Shown piece by piece: positions 23,371 to 35,100 of a DNA stretch of 64,000 nucleotides (within the stretch, counting starts at the first letter, position 1; each line of letters starts with the position of its first letter). The notes below the pieces were generated by a model, which was not told where the DNA came from, ran no database searches, and was given only the letters and a program-made list of their open reading frames with translations. Source of the DNA: Sarcomyxa edulis (taxonomy: Eukaryota > Basidiomycota > Agaricomycetes > Agaricales > Mycenaceae); NCBI GenBank assembly GCA_009761415.1, contig QUOL01000011.1, positions 558,001 to 622,000 on the forward strand. The letters run 5' to 3'. Position numbers and translations under genes: made by a program.

Positions 23371-24059
23371 GGCTGATTGATAGACTTTTCAGCTCTCGAG
23401 TTTCCGGCAAGTTTAAGTACTGGCAGAGCCAAGCTGCGATCAAATCGCAGAGCATGATGCGTATGCTGTGTAAAACGCCACAAGGACCTCGGCGCAGCTT
23501 TGAGATGCTATGCTGGCCGTGCAATCCGCAGTCAGTATTCCTCGAGCATATGATGCCTTTGGTATCCATGTACACTGATTACTTAGGGTGGCCGCTCAGC
23601 GCTTAGCATCTGCTCCTAACAGGTCAGCGCCGACTTTGAGATGAAACTCGGACGTCCCTTCGATGTCGGAGGATTCATGCCAAGAAAGGTCGCCAAAATA
23701 AAACTTGAACTTTACCTGTGGGTGAATGTTCGATGGACCTCGATCTCCCGGTGTCTGGCCGGACAACCTAATAGAACTCGTGTTGGCACTTGGTTCAAGT
23801 TGGTTGGCACTGATGGGGGAAGGAACTCTCGTGTTAAGTTCCACGCCGGTCGCCAAACATTGGGTGGCTGTGCACATATTAATGTAGGCTGGATTTCTCT
23901 GGGCAAGGCAAAGCACACACAAGCCCTGGTAATATTCTTTCTTTCCATGATAGGAATGAGATCCGTTAGGCTTCAGGATAGGGTGTTCATACGAGGAAAG
24001 ATACTTACAAGTTCGTGAGTCGGACGATATGGACCCACAAACATAAATACCTATACACA
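23371..24059 (-). pseudogene. Possible decayed extra module upstream of the two-module gene
   Basis: On the minus strand this stretch shows pieces of the same module in the right order but interrupted by stops and a frame change: T-S-E-F-H-L-K (about 23655-23640), R-I-M-L-C-D-L-I-A-A-W-L (about 23470-23425) and S-I-S-H-D-R-H-K-L-I-F-Q (about 23377-23340, overlapping the assumed start). The last piece is in a different frame from P-P-P-R-L-A-C-F in the live gene, so a continuous reading needs a frameshift. It may be a relic module or an exon set I failed to splice. Otherwise the region holds no gene I can support. Confidence 0.35.
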
Positions 24060-25996
24060 TCATGACAATGATTGTACGATCCTCCACTTCATCTCAACGA
24101 CATCACTCCATGCATACGATTTCTCTTCGCTCTCTTCCTCCTCCTCCTCTTCGCCTTCTTCAACTTTCCCGAAAGAAATCTGGGCTGCTCCGGGCCTGGA
24201 GAGTTGTTTCGCTATCACGTGGACATTGGTGAGAGTCGATATGCGAGCGACTGTCAGGAGCATCTCTGGGCTGAAGGTAGTAGGGTTTATACCAAGAGAC
24301 TGTCAAGTGAAAGTGTTGATTAGTTAGAGACCAGACCTAGAACGCGGTATAGTATCGCACCTTCCATCCCACCAAAGTCCCAGACGGCAATTGTTGCGGA
24401 TCGGTGACATCAACAAACTTGTCCCACTGAGCTTCCGCATGAGCCCAATCGAACTGTTCGGAAGAAAACAACGAATTGGTCGGCATTTCGGAATTGCATG
24501 TAGTGTTCTTCTCCGGTTCTACCGCTTTTGAGGATTCAGCCAAGAACGACAAGTTGAAAGATTCATCTGGGTATTCCATTGTCGTATCTTCCTGCTCCCA
24601 TTTCTTCTTCCCCTTGCCCTTCTTACCGCCCCACATACCCTCCTCCACATCGATACTAGTAACGAACATATTGGGTGGAAGCTCTCCGTTGTCTTGTTTC
24701 TCAGACGGTGGAATCAACCTCGGCCCTGACGTCGATGTACAAGAAACATATGCCTTCAGCTGAGAGGGAGTCGACGTCGAGGGTCCCATGTCAAACACTA
24801 TTTTCTTCGGAATAGGCCTACTCATAGAATGCTTGAATGTCTTGTTCTTGTTCTTACTGCGTAGAGAGGCCATCATCACGACTCCACCACTGCCATGTTC
24901 GTTCTCCACTCGAGAAGAGTCGGCTGAGATGGGTTGGTATTCACCAACGGCGTTGTTGGACCCGAATGCGGAGTTTAACGCTCTTGCAACGTCGATCGCG
25001 GGGCCTATCAGGTCTCTTTGCGTTTTCTTGTGAGGCTTTGGCTGAGAAGTTGATCCAGAGGAAAGAGATTGATTGTCGTTTTTGTGTGGGGTAATTGGAT
25101 CTTGGGTGGTCGAGGTTTCGGTGCCGCCCAGGGGGATACGGTTGATGGAAGAGCTCCCTCGTGGAGGTTGGGGTGCTGGAACAGGGTCTTGAGATTTTTG
25201 GCACAGGCGACGGATACGTCTACGTTTGTTGCGGCTTTGAGTAGTTGGTTTTCCTTGGCCAGGAGGGACAAGCACTGATGAAGAAAGGTTAGACCTATTG
25301 TCATGACTGTTAAGTGACATATTCGTTTGATTATATTCGGATATGCGTACAAGTTATTGGGTGTTTTTGTGGTAGCCTTGGGCAACTGGTCTGTTCGTCG
25401 AGCCGTCGGGACTTTGGACGACTGTAAGATGGGAGGAGACGATGACGATGACGATGAAGAGTCAGAGTCAGAGTCAGAATCAGAATCAGAGGAGTCAGAG
25501 GACGATGATTCCGATTCAGAAGACGAAGAGTCTTCAGAGCTTGAAGAGGTGATATGTGGTGGAATGAGGATAGGATTTGAACTGAGCTTCAGCTTGGATG
25601 GTTGCAGTAATGGGGTAGAGGTTCGTTTGAGTTTTTTACGAGGTGCGTCCGTTTCTTTGGACATTGTAAGCTTTATTGGACCGCAAAGACACACGACCAC
25701 TTACCTTGCTGAAATTTGCGTTTTGTAGATAATTTGATGGGTGACAGCTGTATCGAGATGATTTCACCATCCCGAACTAGATCTTGTACAGGGTCGGTAT
25801 CCAAGAGTTCAAAGCCATCTAATAGCAATGCGACATCGTCTCCCTGGAACCCGGTGCTTTTGAGAGATTCGACGCGTTTGAAGATATCATTTTTGAGATC
25901 AGCAATGGATTGACCGGGAGGCGAAGTAGAATGGGGAAAGATGAACCAAGTCTTCAAATCAGGTAGGGGAGCAACCGTCAGTAGTCTGAAGCGCAT
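24060..25996 (-). CDS. Coilin (Cajal-body scaffold) homologue, 589 aa
   Basis: Exons 25996-25705, 25654-25351, 25294-24361 and 24299-24060 close in phase. The N-terminus (M-R-F-R-L-L-T-V-A-P-L-P, then L-L-L-D-G-F-E-L-L-D-T-D and V-R-D-G-E-I-I-S-I) is the ubiquitin-like self-association domain of coilin. A long Ser/Asp/Glu stretch follows, then the family box L-V-P-P-G-Q-G-K-P-T-T-Q-S-R-N-K-R-R-R (about 25274-25218), with RNA-binding or nuclear-import character. The C-terminus has L-P-S-G-T-L-V-G-W-K and N-P-T-T-F-S-P-E, the start of the atypical Tudor-like domain, and ends after an acidic run. Coilin organises snRNP maturation in nuclear bodies. The gene lies 164 bp from the divergent SEC63 start. 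Confidence 0.87.
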
Positions 25997-26160
25997 GAGG
26001 GAGAAAGGACAAAGAGCACCGTGACACAAACTCGCAGATCGGTCACACCTGGTCACCCGCGTGACGATCAGTCGCGCCAGCAACACGTCGACAACTTTTA
26101 TTGCCAACGTCAACTTTTGGTGCCAACTTTGCGCCAACTCTATTCTTTCTTCTCGCCATC
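25997..26160. promoter_or_regulatory. Bidirectional promoter, coilin / SEC63
   Basis: Only 164 bp separate the divergent start codons. Four GTGAC/GTCAC elements cluster here, at about 26021, 26042, 26052 and 26061. No TATA box is obvious. Confidence 0.6.
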
Positions 26161-28716
26161 ATGGCCAACTATCAGTACGATGAGGGCGGCAGTATGGCCG
26201 GATACTTCATCATCACATTCCTTGCCCTCATCCTTGTACCAGTCACCCTCACCATGTCGCCCTCATACGGCAGTTCGTATTCGATTTAATACAACGTGGT
26301 TTCATTCATCTGACACTGTTTTGCAGGAAAACAAATCATAGATGGCTGCCAGTGTACGCCCTGTGTGGAGCAGCGACAGCGCATCAGTAAACACGAACGA
26401 GGGTCCTTGCTCAATCCCAAACTGAGCAAAAAGTGCGTCCGTTGTTCTGCTGACTTTGTGACTAAGATACTGATCGAGCACACTTCGTAGAGCGATATTT
26501 CTGATAGTTGGATGGTCTAGCCTTGCATGGCTCTGCTATAAAGTCGCTGGAGCTAGTTTGGACAACAAAATCTACGATCCTTTCGAAATTCTCGGAATCA
26601 AGGCTGTGAGTTGGGCTGCCCCTTGTTCTTTCATTGACGTGTTCATACTATTGTGACTGTCAGGGCCTGACAGAGAAAGAGATAAAATCTCGCTTTAAAG
26701 AGCTTTCGCGTATCTAGTACGTTTAAATTCTCTGACTCTCTGATGACGAGCCAATTGAAATATATTATCATCGTCAAGCCATCCCGACAAGGTCAAAGTC
26801 ACTGCAAACGAGACAGTCGAAGCTATCCAGAATAAATTCGTGGAAATTACCAAAGCATATAAATCGTCTGTGATGTTCTCTGTCTTGACCGGAAGAACTA
26901 CCCCTGAAGCGTGATTAGGTTGACAGACGAAACGATTCGCAAAAATTGGGAACTATACGGTCATCCAGATGGTCGGCAAGAGCTTTCCATGGGTATCGCC
27001 CTTCCCAAATGGGTCATCGAGGGTAAGAACAATATATGGGTTCTTGGAATCTATGGGATCATCTTTGGCGGTGCATTGCCTGCTCTGGTTGTAAGTCTCT
27101 TCGATCATCGATGTCCTCGTCTATCGCCTTATGACTAGTCGAATAGGGTCGATGGTGGTTTGGCAGTCGCGAGAAGACCAAGGACGGTATAAACGCACGC
27201 TCTGCCGCGTCATTCTTCAAGTCCCTCAAGGAAGAATCCTCAATGGAAGAAGTTGTTGGAACTCTCGGAAAAGCATATCAATGGGAACAAGTCCGATCCC
27301 AATCGAAATCGAAATCAGAACTGGAAGCACTCGAGAAACAAGTCGAAGAGAAAGCGGGCGATAAATGGTCTGATATTCGGAAATTGGCTGAAGCGAACGG
27401 TGAAGAACATGAAGGTCGTCGGAAAGCACTTGTTCTACTATATGCACATCTGTTACGCCTTCCAGTGACCGATCCAGCTTTGCAAAAAGGTAATCTTGTA
27501 CCATCTCAAAACCCTCTCTTTGTGCGTCTCACTAACGGAGTTTACCAGAACAAACCCATCTACTCCTGCAGCTGCCAGTACTCCTGAACGCATTACTGCA
27601 GATATCCATTTCTCGGAATTGGCTAACCCCGTCGCTAGCTGTTATGCGCCTCCATGCATATCTAACGCAAGCCCTACTACCTGGTGAAGACAAACTGCGA
27701 TTCGCCCAACTCCCAGGAATCCAAGAGGATGAATTGGCAGAGTTGGCACCGGCAGCGGAGAAGGTGGAAGATGTAGTGAATGCCTTGGAGGAGAAGGGAG
27801 ACGAACGGGTTGGTGAAGTCAAGAAAGCTGTGGAGGCCTGGGGAAGGATCGAGTTGGTCGATGCATCGTTCAAAGGTTTGTGGATTCATGTCTATGTGAT
27901 CATGATACTGATTCTACGTCTTGTAGTTATTGGTGAACGGATCGTGGTCCCTTCTTCAATCGTCTTCCTTGTTCTTAAACTACGTATATCCCCACCGTTC
28001 GCTTCGACCGAGCCCAGGAAGGAATTGGATGTCGAGGAGACGAAACGGAGTATCAAAATCAACGACGAGAAAGATAACCAGTTCTTGCTTAGCCGGAAGG
28101 ACGCGGAGGATTTGCCATTAGGAAAGAGTACGAATCGTTTGGCGCATGCACCTTATTGGCCCGGGGTGAGTCCATGCATATGCATACCTTACTTTGCGAC
28201 AGCATTCATAAGATTTCCTGTGTATAGAACCGAAAACCAGGATGGTGGCTAGTATTAGCCGATGATAAATCCAGTCGTGTCGTCGTACCACCCATGAAAA
28301 TTACAGAAGTCCCATTCGCGAATCCCAAGGAAGAGAGGGATTACCGTTCGTACAAGCTGCAGTTCCAAGCGCCGCAAGGTACTGGTCTTTTCACGTGGAA
28401 GATCTACCTTGTCAGTGATACATTCGTTGGAGAGGAGGTCACGAAGGACATTACGGTATGTATAGCCTTTCAATTCTTCGGTTCAGCGACTCACAATACT
28501 TTGCAGCTCAAAATTGACGATGTATCGGCCCTCAACGCGGATGAACAAGATGCTGAGGATGAGATCTCTGATCCAGACGAAGATACGCTCGCAGGGCAGA
28601 TGGCAGCGATGCGTGGAGGGAGTGTCAAGAAAAGGACGGAGGATGATGAGAGTGATGATGAGAGCAGCACCGACGACGATAAAGACGACAGCAGCAGCGA
28701 CAGTGATAGCGATTAG
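26161..28716 (+). CDS. SEC63: SEC63, ER translocon J-domain subunit (663 aa)
   Basis: Eleven exons (26161-26272, 26327-26432, 26491-26605, 26664-26716, 26779-26865, 26919-27090, 27147-27489, 27549-27875, 27927-28165, 28228-28455, 28507-28716) close in phase. Helix 1 (F-I-I-T-F-L-A-L-I-L-V) and helix 2 (I-F-L-I-V-G-W-S-S-L-A-W-L) precede a lumenal DnaJ domain with D-P-F-E-I-L-G-I and the H-P-D at residues 130-132 that activates the lumenal Hsp70. A third helix (W-V-L-G-I-Y-G-I-I-F-G-G-A-L-P-A-L-V) leads to the cytosolic Brl domain. The tail is Asp/Glu/Ser-rich and ends D-S-D-S-D-S-D, the acidic end that contacts SEC62 in yeast. It drives post-translational import with SEC61/62/71/72. The first donor is gttcgt. 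Confidence 0.97.
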
Positions 28717-29017
28717 TTTCTTTCTGGGAGGTTGTACATTAATATTATTGTGGTCAATCCTGATCCACTTTGTATGCTTCTCTGTTACCCTTTTGATATC
28801 TAGACTTTGATCTCAAGTGCGTAGGGAACCAACATGATGCCCTTGTTTTCTGGTGCGTCTCACTCTTATGCTTCGTTCAAATGTCTAGATCATTCAACGG
28901 CAAAGGAGTATCGATCTGAGGCTCAGCGCTCAGCGCCCAGGAACCGTCATTGACCGCCCACTAATTCTAATCTCAGGTCTTGAACATGGCTATCAGCAAC
29001 ACCGTGGGTGACTCAAT
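28717..29017. other. Intergenic region after SEC63
   Basis: 3' flank of SEC63 and promoter of the transglutaminase-like gene. No gene is seen. Confidence 0.5.
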
Positions 29018-30571
29018 ATGCACTTGTCTGCCTCTCGAAGAGGCCCACCGCAGCGGCCACCCCCTCCTCCGCCTCTGCCTCGTCGTACATCAACAACACC
29101 GAGCGCGAATATAAATGGCGCCGAAAAATCCACCCCATCAGATCAAGAACTATCTATCGACTGGGCGAATCTATCTCAAGAGGACAAAGAGATTTTCTTC
29201 AGCTGGCTAGACGATTTTTTTGCTGCTTACCGAAAACGGCTGTCTCAGACTGCTAGTAATGGCACCAGCGCTGTGTCATCTGAACTGCCCTCTCCAGAGC
29301 CGGAGTTGGCGCCTTCTCCAGAACCAGAGTCAGATCCCGAGCCCGAACCGGAGATATATGATTCGCGCCCACCTCTGCCTGCTCGCAGGGCAACCACTGA
29401 AGTACCGAGGTCTGCACCAGTACTTCCTCCTCGCCGGCCAGATCTTCCGCGTCGCGAGACCACTCCCCAGACTAGCCGTGCCCTAGGCTTACCTCCTCCT
29501 ATCAAAAGATCTACAAGGCCAGTGATCAATAGGTCTACTAGACCCATCGCTCCAGCTCCAAAAATCCCGGAATGCATTCGCTGCAGAGACTACACGGCCG
29601 TAGACGCCCACGCCTCCTACTTCCCCCTACACACCGTCTCCTCGATTCCCCAACTCGCAGAAGATCTCACATCACCTTTCCCCTTACTCGTCGACAAAGC
29701 CCGTGCCATCACGTTCTGGCTCCACCTCAACATCACGTACGATGCCGAGGCGTTCCTGAGCAATAACGTGAGACCCTCCACCCCACAATCGACGCTTGCG
29801 ACGGGGATGGCGGTGTGTGAGGGGTATGCTGGGTTGTTCGCTGCTCTTGCCTCGAATGCGGGGATGGAGTGTATCGTGATTGGTGGGCATGGGAAAGGAT
29901 ATGGGTATGTCCCTCTTCCACCAGGGAGTCCGATACCTCCGTATTCCAGTGCTCATGCGTGGAATGCGCTTCGTCTGGACGATGGGGAATGGAAGCTCGT
30001 CGACACTTGTTGGGCTGGTGGGGCTTTGGATGGTCAAGGGGTGTTCCAGAGGCGGTTTGAGTCGATTCATTTTGTGGCTAGTAATGAGGAGTTTGGGAAG
30101 ACACATTTTCCCGACCCGAAAGAGAGCTGGAAACAGTTCGTGGATAATCCTGTCAGTTGGGAGGAGTATATGAATACTGGTGGGGAGGACGTGGCGTTTG
30201 TGGGTGGCTTTGGGGATGAGGAGTATGCGATTCATCTGTTGTGGCCGAGGACGAAGGTGATACCGCCTGGGAGGACCACATTTTATCTTAAAAGGAAGTG
30301 CGAACATCATAGGGAGGTTGAGTCGGAGTGCTATGTGCCGCTTATGATTGGGAAGAATTCGGCGAACTTGTCGATGGAGGTGGATGTCGTGAATGGGGGT
30401 TGGAGATATGAGATGGATGTGATCAGTGGCGAGACGGTGACGCTTGCGCTTGTGAAGATTCTAAATGGGACCAATGCGAAGGGCGTGGGGAGGGCAGAGT
30501 ACGACAGAGCGAGAGGCAGACAAGCGATGGAGCTTGGGGTTCTGGTGCGATGGCAAGTTGAGTCATGGTGA
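29018..30571 (+). CDS. Transglutaminase-like protein (CYK3/kyphoscoliosis-peptidase type), 517 aa
   Basis: A single exon. Residues 1-190 are Pro/Arg/Glu-rich and disordered, with P-P-P-P-P-P-L-P and several P-x-x-P motifs that could bind SH3 domains. The transglutaminase-like core follows, with all three catalytic positions present: Cys267 in M-A-V-C-E-G-Y-A-G, His313 in S-A-H-A-W-N-A and Asp329 in L-V-D-T-C-W-A-G-G. The C-terminal third matches the beta-rich extension of fungal CYK3-like proteins, which act at the cytokinetic ring. Yeast CYK3 begins with an SH3 domain; here none is seen. An alternative short first exon starting at the ATG near 28986 would need a 37-nt intron, so I kept the ATG at 29018. 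Confidence 0.85.
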   Translation: MHLSASRRGPPQRPPPPPPLPRRTSTTPSANINGAEKSTPSDQELSIDWANLSQEDKEIFFSWLDDFFAAYRKRLSQTASNGTSAVSSELPSPEPELAPSPEPESDPEPEPEIYDSRPPLPARRATTEVPRSAPVLPPRRPDLPRRETTPQTSRALGLPPPIKRSTRPVINRSTRPIAPAPKIPECIRCRDYTAVDAHASYFPLHTVSSIPQLAEDLTSPFPLLVDKARAITFWLHLNITYDAEAFLSNNVRPSTPQSTLATGMAVCEGYAGLFAALASNAGMECIVIGGHGKGYGYVPLPPGSPIPPYSSAHAWNALRLDDGEWKLVDTCWAGGALDGQGVFQRRFESIHFVASNEEFGKTHFPDPKESWKQFVDNPVSWEEYMNTGGEDVAFVGGFGDEEYAIHLLWPRTKVIPPGRTTFYLKRKCEHHREVESECYVPLMIGKNSANLSMEVDVVNGGWRYEMDVISGETVTLALVKILNGTNAKGVGRAEYDRARGRQAMELGVLVRWQVESW

Positions 30572-30897
30572 GGGATGTGCTCTATGGGTAAGTGCCCTAT
30601 AAGTGAGTATATCACTCGTTTGTTTTCTGTGGTCCTTTTTGTTGGGTTTATGTGGGTCTACGGTGTTGATATCTACTGCTCGTACCCGATTTGATGGAAT
30701 TAATCATTGGGTATCTCCTGTTGGTGTGATCTCGTTAGTGTGCTTCCAAGTGTGGGATACATCGACCGTACATACTTGGACCTCCATGGACCCATAAGTG
30801 TGCTTGTTATATTTAGAAGCCAATTGCACAGCCACCGCCAGCTTTAGCGCTCGCTCCGCAACGCAACGTCCAACGTTCATCCTACTTGTCGTTCATC
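30572..30897. other. Intergenic region upstream of BIG1
   Basis: No gene seen; a G/T-rich 3' flank followed by the BIG1 promoter. Confidence 0.5.
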
Positions 30898-31925
30898 ATG
30901 GCAGGTCGTGCTCTCCTCCTCGCAGCTGTCTGTCCACTAGCTCTCGCATTTTCAAACACTTTCCCAGTCATAACATGGGCTTCCCACAGGTTGTGATTCA
31001 ATACATACCTCTTTACTTCTTCGAGAACTGACTTTGGACGTAGTTCTAACATCTTCGATCTTATACCCTCCACGCTACCCAAATCGACAACCTCAGGATC
31101 TTTACTTGGAAAGATATTGTCTCATGATGATATCTGTGACTATGATGCCGTCGTCCTCGTAGAACAGCTAGGGGTGAGCTCGACCGCACGTCAACACCAG
31201 ACATTCTACTGACTTCATCTTCTCAGCTACGTGCATCTGACTTGCGCGAATTACCCAGCTCGTCGAGCCTCGCCAAAACCCTCATCTCTGCCCCAGCTGC
31301 CCGACAATTTCCATACGTTCCGAGCCCTTCATCCGGTGAACTATCCTCGCTCGCTCAATCCGTGTCGTCGCGCTGTGGTTCTCGCGCAGTGAGCATGTCT
31401 CCTGGACAAGGCGGAATAGCACTCGAATCGGGAGTGAAGCACGTTATAAGCATGGATATGCCACATTTGTATGAAGTTGCTGCTGATCGAAGACGTGCTA
31501 TGACCACGCATGGTACGTCCATCCCAATTCATCCTCTCTAGGCTGGAGATACCAAACCGAGTTTCTTCCTTCCGTCTTCACTAGACTCAGATCTTGCAAG
31601 TGAACTCGAAGTCATCGCATCCGTACTACCGAAATACCTCGTCGTATACACCGGCTCGTCCATACCACTATCCAAACGCCAAATCGACGAGACCACTCCA
31701 GACGATGCTTTCCCAAGCTTCCAGCCAAACTCTACGTTGCCCGAAGGCGGCATCCTGAAACGGTACCAGCTCCTAACCCCGGGTCTCATCACCGTACTCC
31801 TAGTAGTGTTCTTCCTCTTGGTGCCCATCGTCATGCTGGGTATCAACGCCTTGGCGAGCATCCAGTCGCCATTGCGTGTCGAGGCTCCAAAGGGGTACAA
31901 TGCTCAGGACAAGAAGAACCAGTAG
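30898..31925 (+). CDS. BIG1: BIG1-family ER membrane protein (beta-1,6-glucan synthesis; VOA1/Ac45-like), 282 aa
   Basis: Four exons, 30898-30989, 31044-31173, 31227-31512 and 31585-31925, join in phase. A signal peptide (A-L-L-L-A-A-V-C-P-L-A-L-A) is followed by a lumenal domain with the N-terminal F-P-V-I-T-W-A-S and C-D-Y-D-A-V-V-L-V-E-Q typical of BIG1. One transmembrane helix near the C-terminus (L-I-T-V-L-L-V-V-F-F-L-L-V-P-I-V-M-L-G-I) precedes a short cytosolic tail rich in Lys and Gln. BIG1 is an ER protein needed for normal beta-1,6-glucan in the wall; the related VOA1 helps V-ATPase assembly, and sequence alone does not separate the two roles firmly. The gene converges with MED13 with 187 bp between stops. 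Confidence 0.87.
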
Positions 31926-32112
31926 ATGCAGTTGACTGTAGTAGCGTTGGACACTTTTCTTCCAAAAATGATATGGATTATACAAGAAGGTATACACATA
32001 AGCTTACAACGAGATCCAGAGGAGTATATATGCGACAAGACTAAGAATATAGTATAAGATAAACGAGAAAAGAAATCGACAAATCTAAATGAGAGAATGG
32101 AACAAACAGAGG

Positions 32113-35100
32113 TCATGAATCCACCGACGCGTCACCTCTCTCCACGTCCCTAGCCAACGCGATTTGCATAGCTTCCACAGCAGCGAGATGGAATGGCAAG
32201 ATGGGGTTGACACCAAGGTTCCAGCCAACCCCCGCCAACACACTTAAATCCCAATAATTCCTCGTGATATCCGCACATAGCTCCTTGTCGTCCATGGTCA
32301 GCGTCGACAAGGGTGACTTGAAGGTGTGCAGGAGATGGATGTGGAGCATGGATATCGCGGCGTAACCGGTTTCGGCGGGGACGCGGATGAGGGAGGCGGT
32401 ACGTAGGGGTAGAATGGGGATTGAGTCGTCGTCGTCTGGAGGTGGATGATGGTCGTTCGGGTCTGATGTTGAAGGCGATGAATCGGGGACGAAGGAATGT
32501 TCGAAGCCTAGGTCTCGCGAACAAGGTCCAGCGGAAGAGAGGGGCATTCGGACCGTTCGATGGAGAGCATAGGTTACTGCGGAACCGTCTACGAAGATGG
32601 GGGCGGAAGTGTGCTTGGAGGATGAAGACAGTGTACGACTCTTCGAGGATGCAGGCTTCCCGCGAAGCTGTGGAGCGATTAACGACCAAGGCGAATCTGT
32701 CTCGATTGACAGCACTGAGATATGCACCATAGGTAGCTCGTGACATGTAGGCACTGCAACTGCCAAATGTGTGGACCACGCTGTAATCGGTGTCGTTCGT
32801 CAATACGCGCTAGAGCAAAGAATTTATAAAACTGAGAACGTACCGTCCAACTCGCTAGCCCCCATTATACCCAGTTTCGCGAAAACAATTCTCCATTCCA
32901 CATTCGCTTTCCTAGCAAACTGGACCGCAAAGTCCCACACCTTTGAGATCATGTACATCGTCCCCGAATCACCTGAATCGCTCTGTGTCTGTGTCAACCA
33001 TACCCCAAGATCATGCGCCTCGCCCCTCTGGTCTATACAAGCAGCTAGAATCCACTTTCCGCAAGGGCTTATTTGATAGCCTACTTGCAAAAGCATATGT
33101 CGATCTACGACATCGAGTGAACGTGCAGGCGTTTGTTTCGTATACTTCACCTTGTTGTGTACAGGTCGACCCAACGTGAACGCGGGGTCTTGGAAGTAAT
33201 TTCGAACTCGATCCCCATGCTCGAATAACGGACGAGACATGGACCGGTCAACTGGTTGTAAAGTGCGGTTGTAGACAGAGTAGCACAGGTGATCCAGATT
33301 GGATGTAGTGGCAGATGGGTCCTCCATGGAGCCAATGACGATGTGATCTGGGACGAATTGGAAAAGAATCTGCGTTTCTGGATGCGACTTCGTGGCTTTC
33401 TTGACAGCGGAGAATAGCTGGCGGAGGAGGGCAGAAGCCAATGTCATAGTCGACAGTGGAGTGACAATGAAGAATACGAGACTAGAATCGAAGGCCGGCA
33501 TATTGGCGACGAGAGAAACTGAAGAGACATTAGACGATGACAATAGGATTGAGTGCACGATGTATTCACCTAAATTCTTGCGGAATGAATCAAGCCGAAG
33601 GGGAACAATCCCAGCCCTGGGACAATTATTGCAATTTCCAGGTACCAAGGTACCAAAATGTTTGCTCTATGATGAGAAAGGTAAGAAAGACATCCAGAAA
33701 GTATGGTTCGGACGTACTGCATATATTTCTGAGAGACAGGCAAGCCAAGCTTCCATCTGATCGTATCGCTCCTCTCCATCGTCTTCAAAAAGTACAAACG
33801 CAGTGAGGTCTTTCTTGCCACCTCGTGGTCCAAGTCCAAGCTTCTCCCAGAACCGCAGTGCAGTAGGGAGGACCTGTATGACAGTATCAGCCTTTCCAAT
33901 CGATATCTTGGGTGATTCGAGCTTCTCCAGCGAACCATCCGCAGGCGATCCTATAGGAGGGATCAGTACGTAAAATGGTGCAACACTGCAACAGAAAAAT
34001 AATTACCAAGTCGAAACAGCGAAGATATGTCTAGGGGTCCTGTTGACTGTGGTACAGCTTCCAAAAGCTGAGCAGTGGCACTAACATCCGCTTGCCATAC
34101 CTCGATTGGTGGCCGGGTCGAGGCCAAAGAGTTCGCCCGCCATGCATCAGCCCAAACACTATTCTCCACTACTTCTTGGGCCACCGTGAACGCAGCAGCT
34201 TCCAGCGACTTGGATTTCTCCGATGCAGCACCCAAGGTTGCAGCAGGCGACACTGGAGTAGGAACAGAAGTAGGAACAGTGGCAGTTATATTCGTTGGTG
34301 CGACGGCAGATCCTGGTGGCCGAAGTGGCGTGCTCATGGGAAGTAATTGTGAATGCTCAAATTGCGTATGAAGCAGCGTCGGTCCAAGAGGTAGATAGGC
34401 AGGCGGAGGAGTTGATGGCCGAGAAGCCAAAGGTGTCTCGCTGTCATCCATATCCATATCATCCTCGTCAGATTCCACATCAGACTTTCCTGCTTCATCG
34501 TCCGCTGCATTAGAATTCATTACCCAGTCTTCATGCTCCTGTATCCAAGCTGGAGACATTTTCGAGGTGTCTCTCACCCCATGCTCCCCGATTGACTTCC
34601 GCTTTACTCCAATCAATTTCTTGACTACACCAATCCGCGGGTCAGTCACTGAGTTATATTTGAACTTCCAACCAGTAGGGGAATCGGGAAAATACGAAAA
34701 TTTGAATGGTTGCGTACGGTCCTCTTCGTCTGGGGGACTGGGCAAGGCAAATTTCCCTACCGCATATTTTCCGTCCATGACTCTGTGACTGGTCGCGAAC
34801 GGTATAGGATCAAAGACACCTGATCCGTACATAGAACTAGATTTTGATCTCGCCAGATCATAGTGCATTAGCTGTACATTTGGAGTCACTGGCGCAGAAT
34901 GACTGTCAGGAGTTTGCCCCGGTGAAGGTGGCAGCAAATCAGGAGCCACTGCATCGCTATGGTCCACGAAGCTAGGGGTAAATCCTTCTGCAAGTCCACT
35001 AGGGACCCAAGGCGACGAATGTTGATGGTTGAACGGCGTTGGCATTTGCTGCGGTCCATGCAGATCTCCGAAAAGTGGCGGAGACATACCCATGCCTAAT

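Noticed and set aside
23641..24018. 125-codon plus-strand frame
   Set aside because: It runs antisense to the probable relic module, with no recognisable content and no splice support.
25327..25728. Acidic Glu/Ser repeat frame on the plus strand
   Set aside because: It is the reverse complement of the Ser/Asp-rich linker of coilin; the coding signal belongs to the minus strand.
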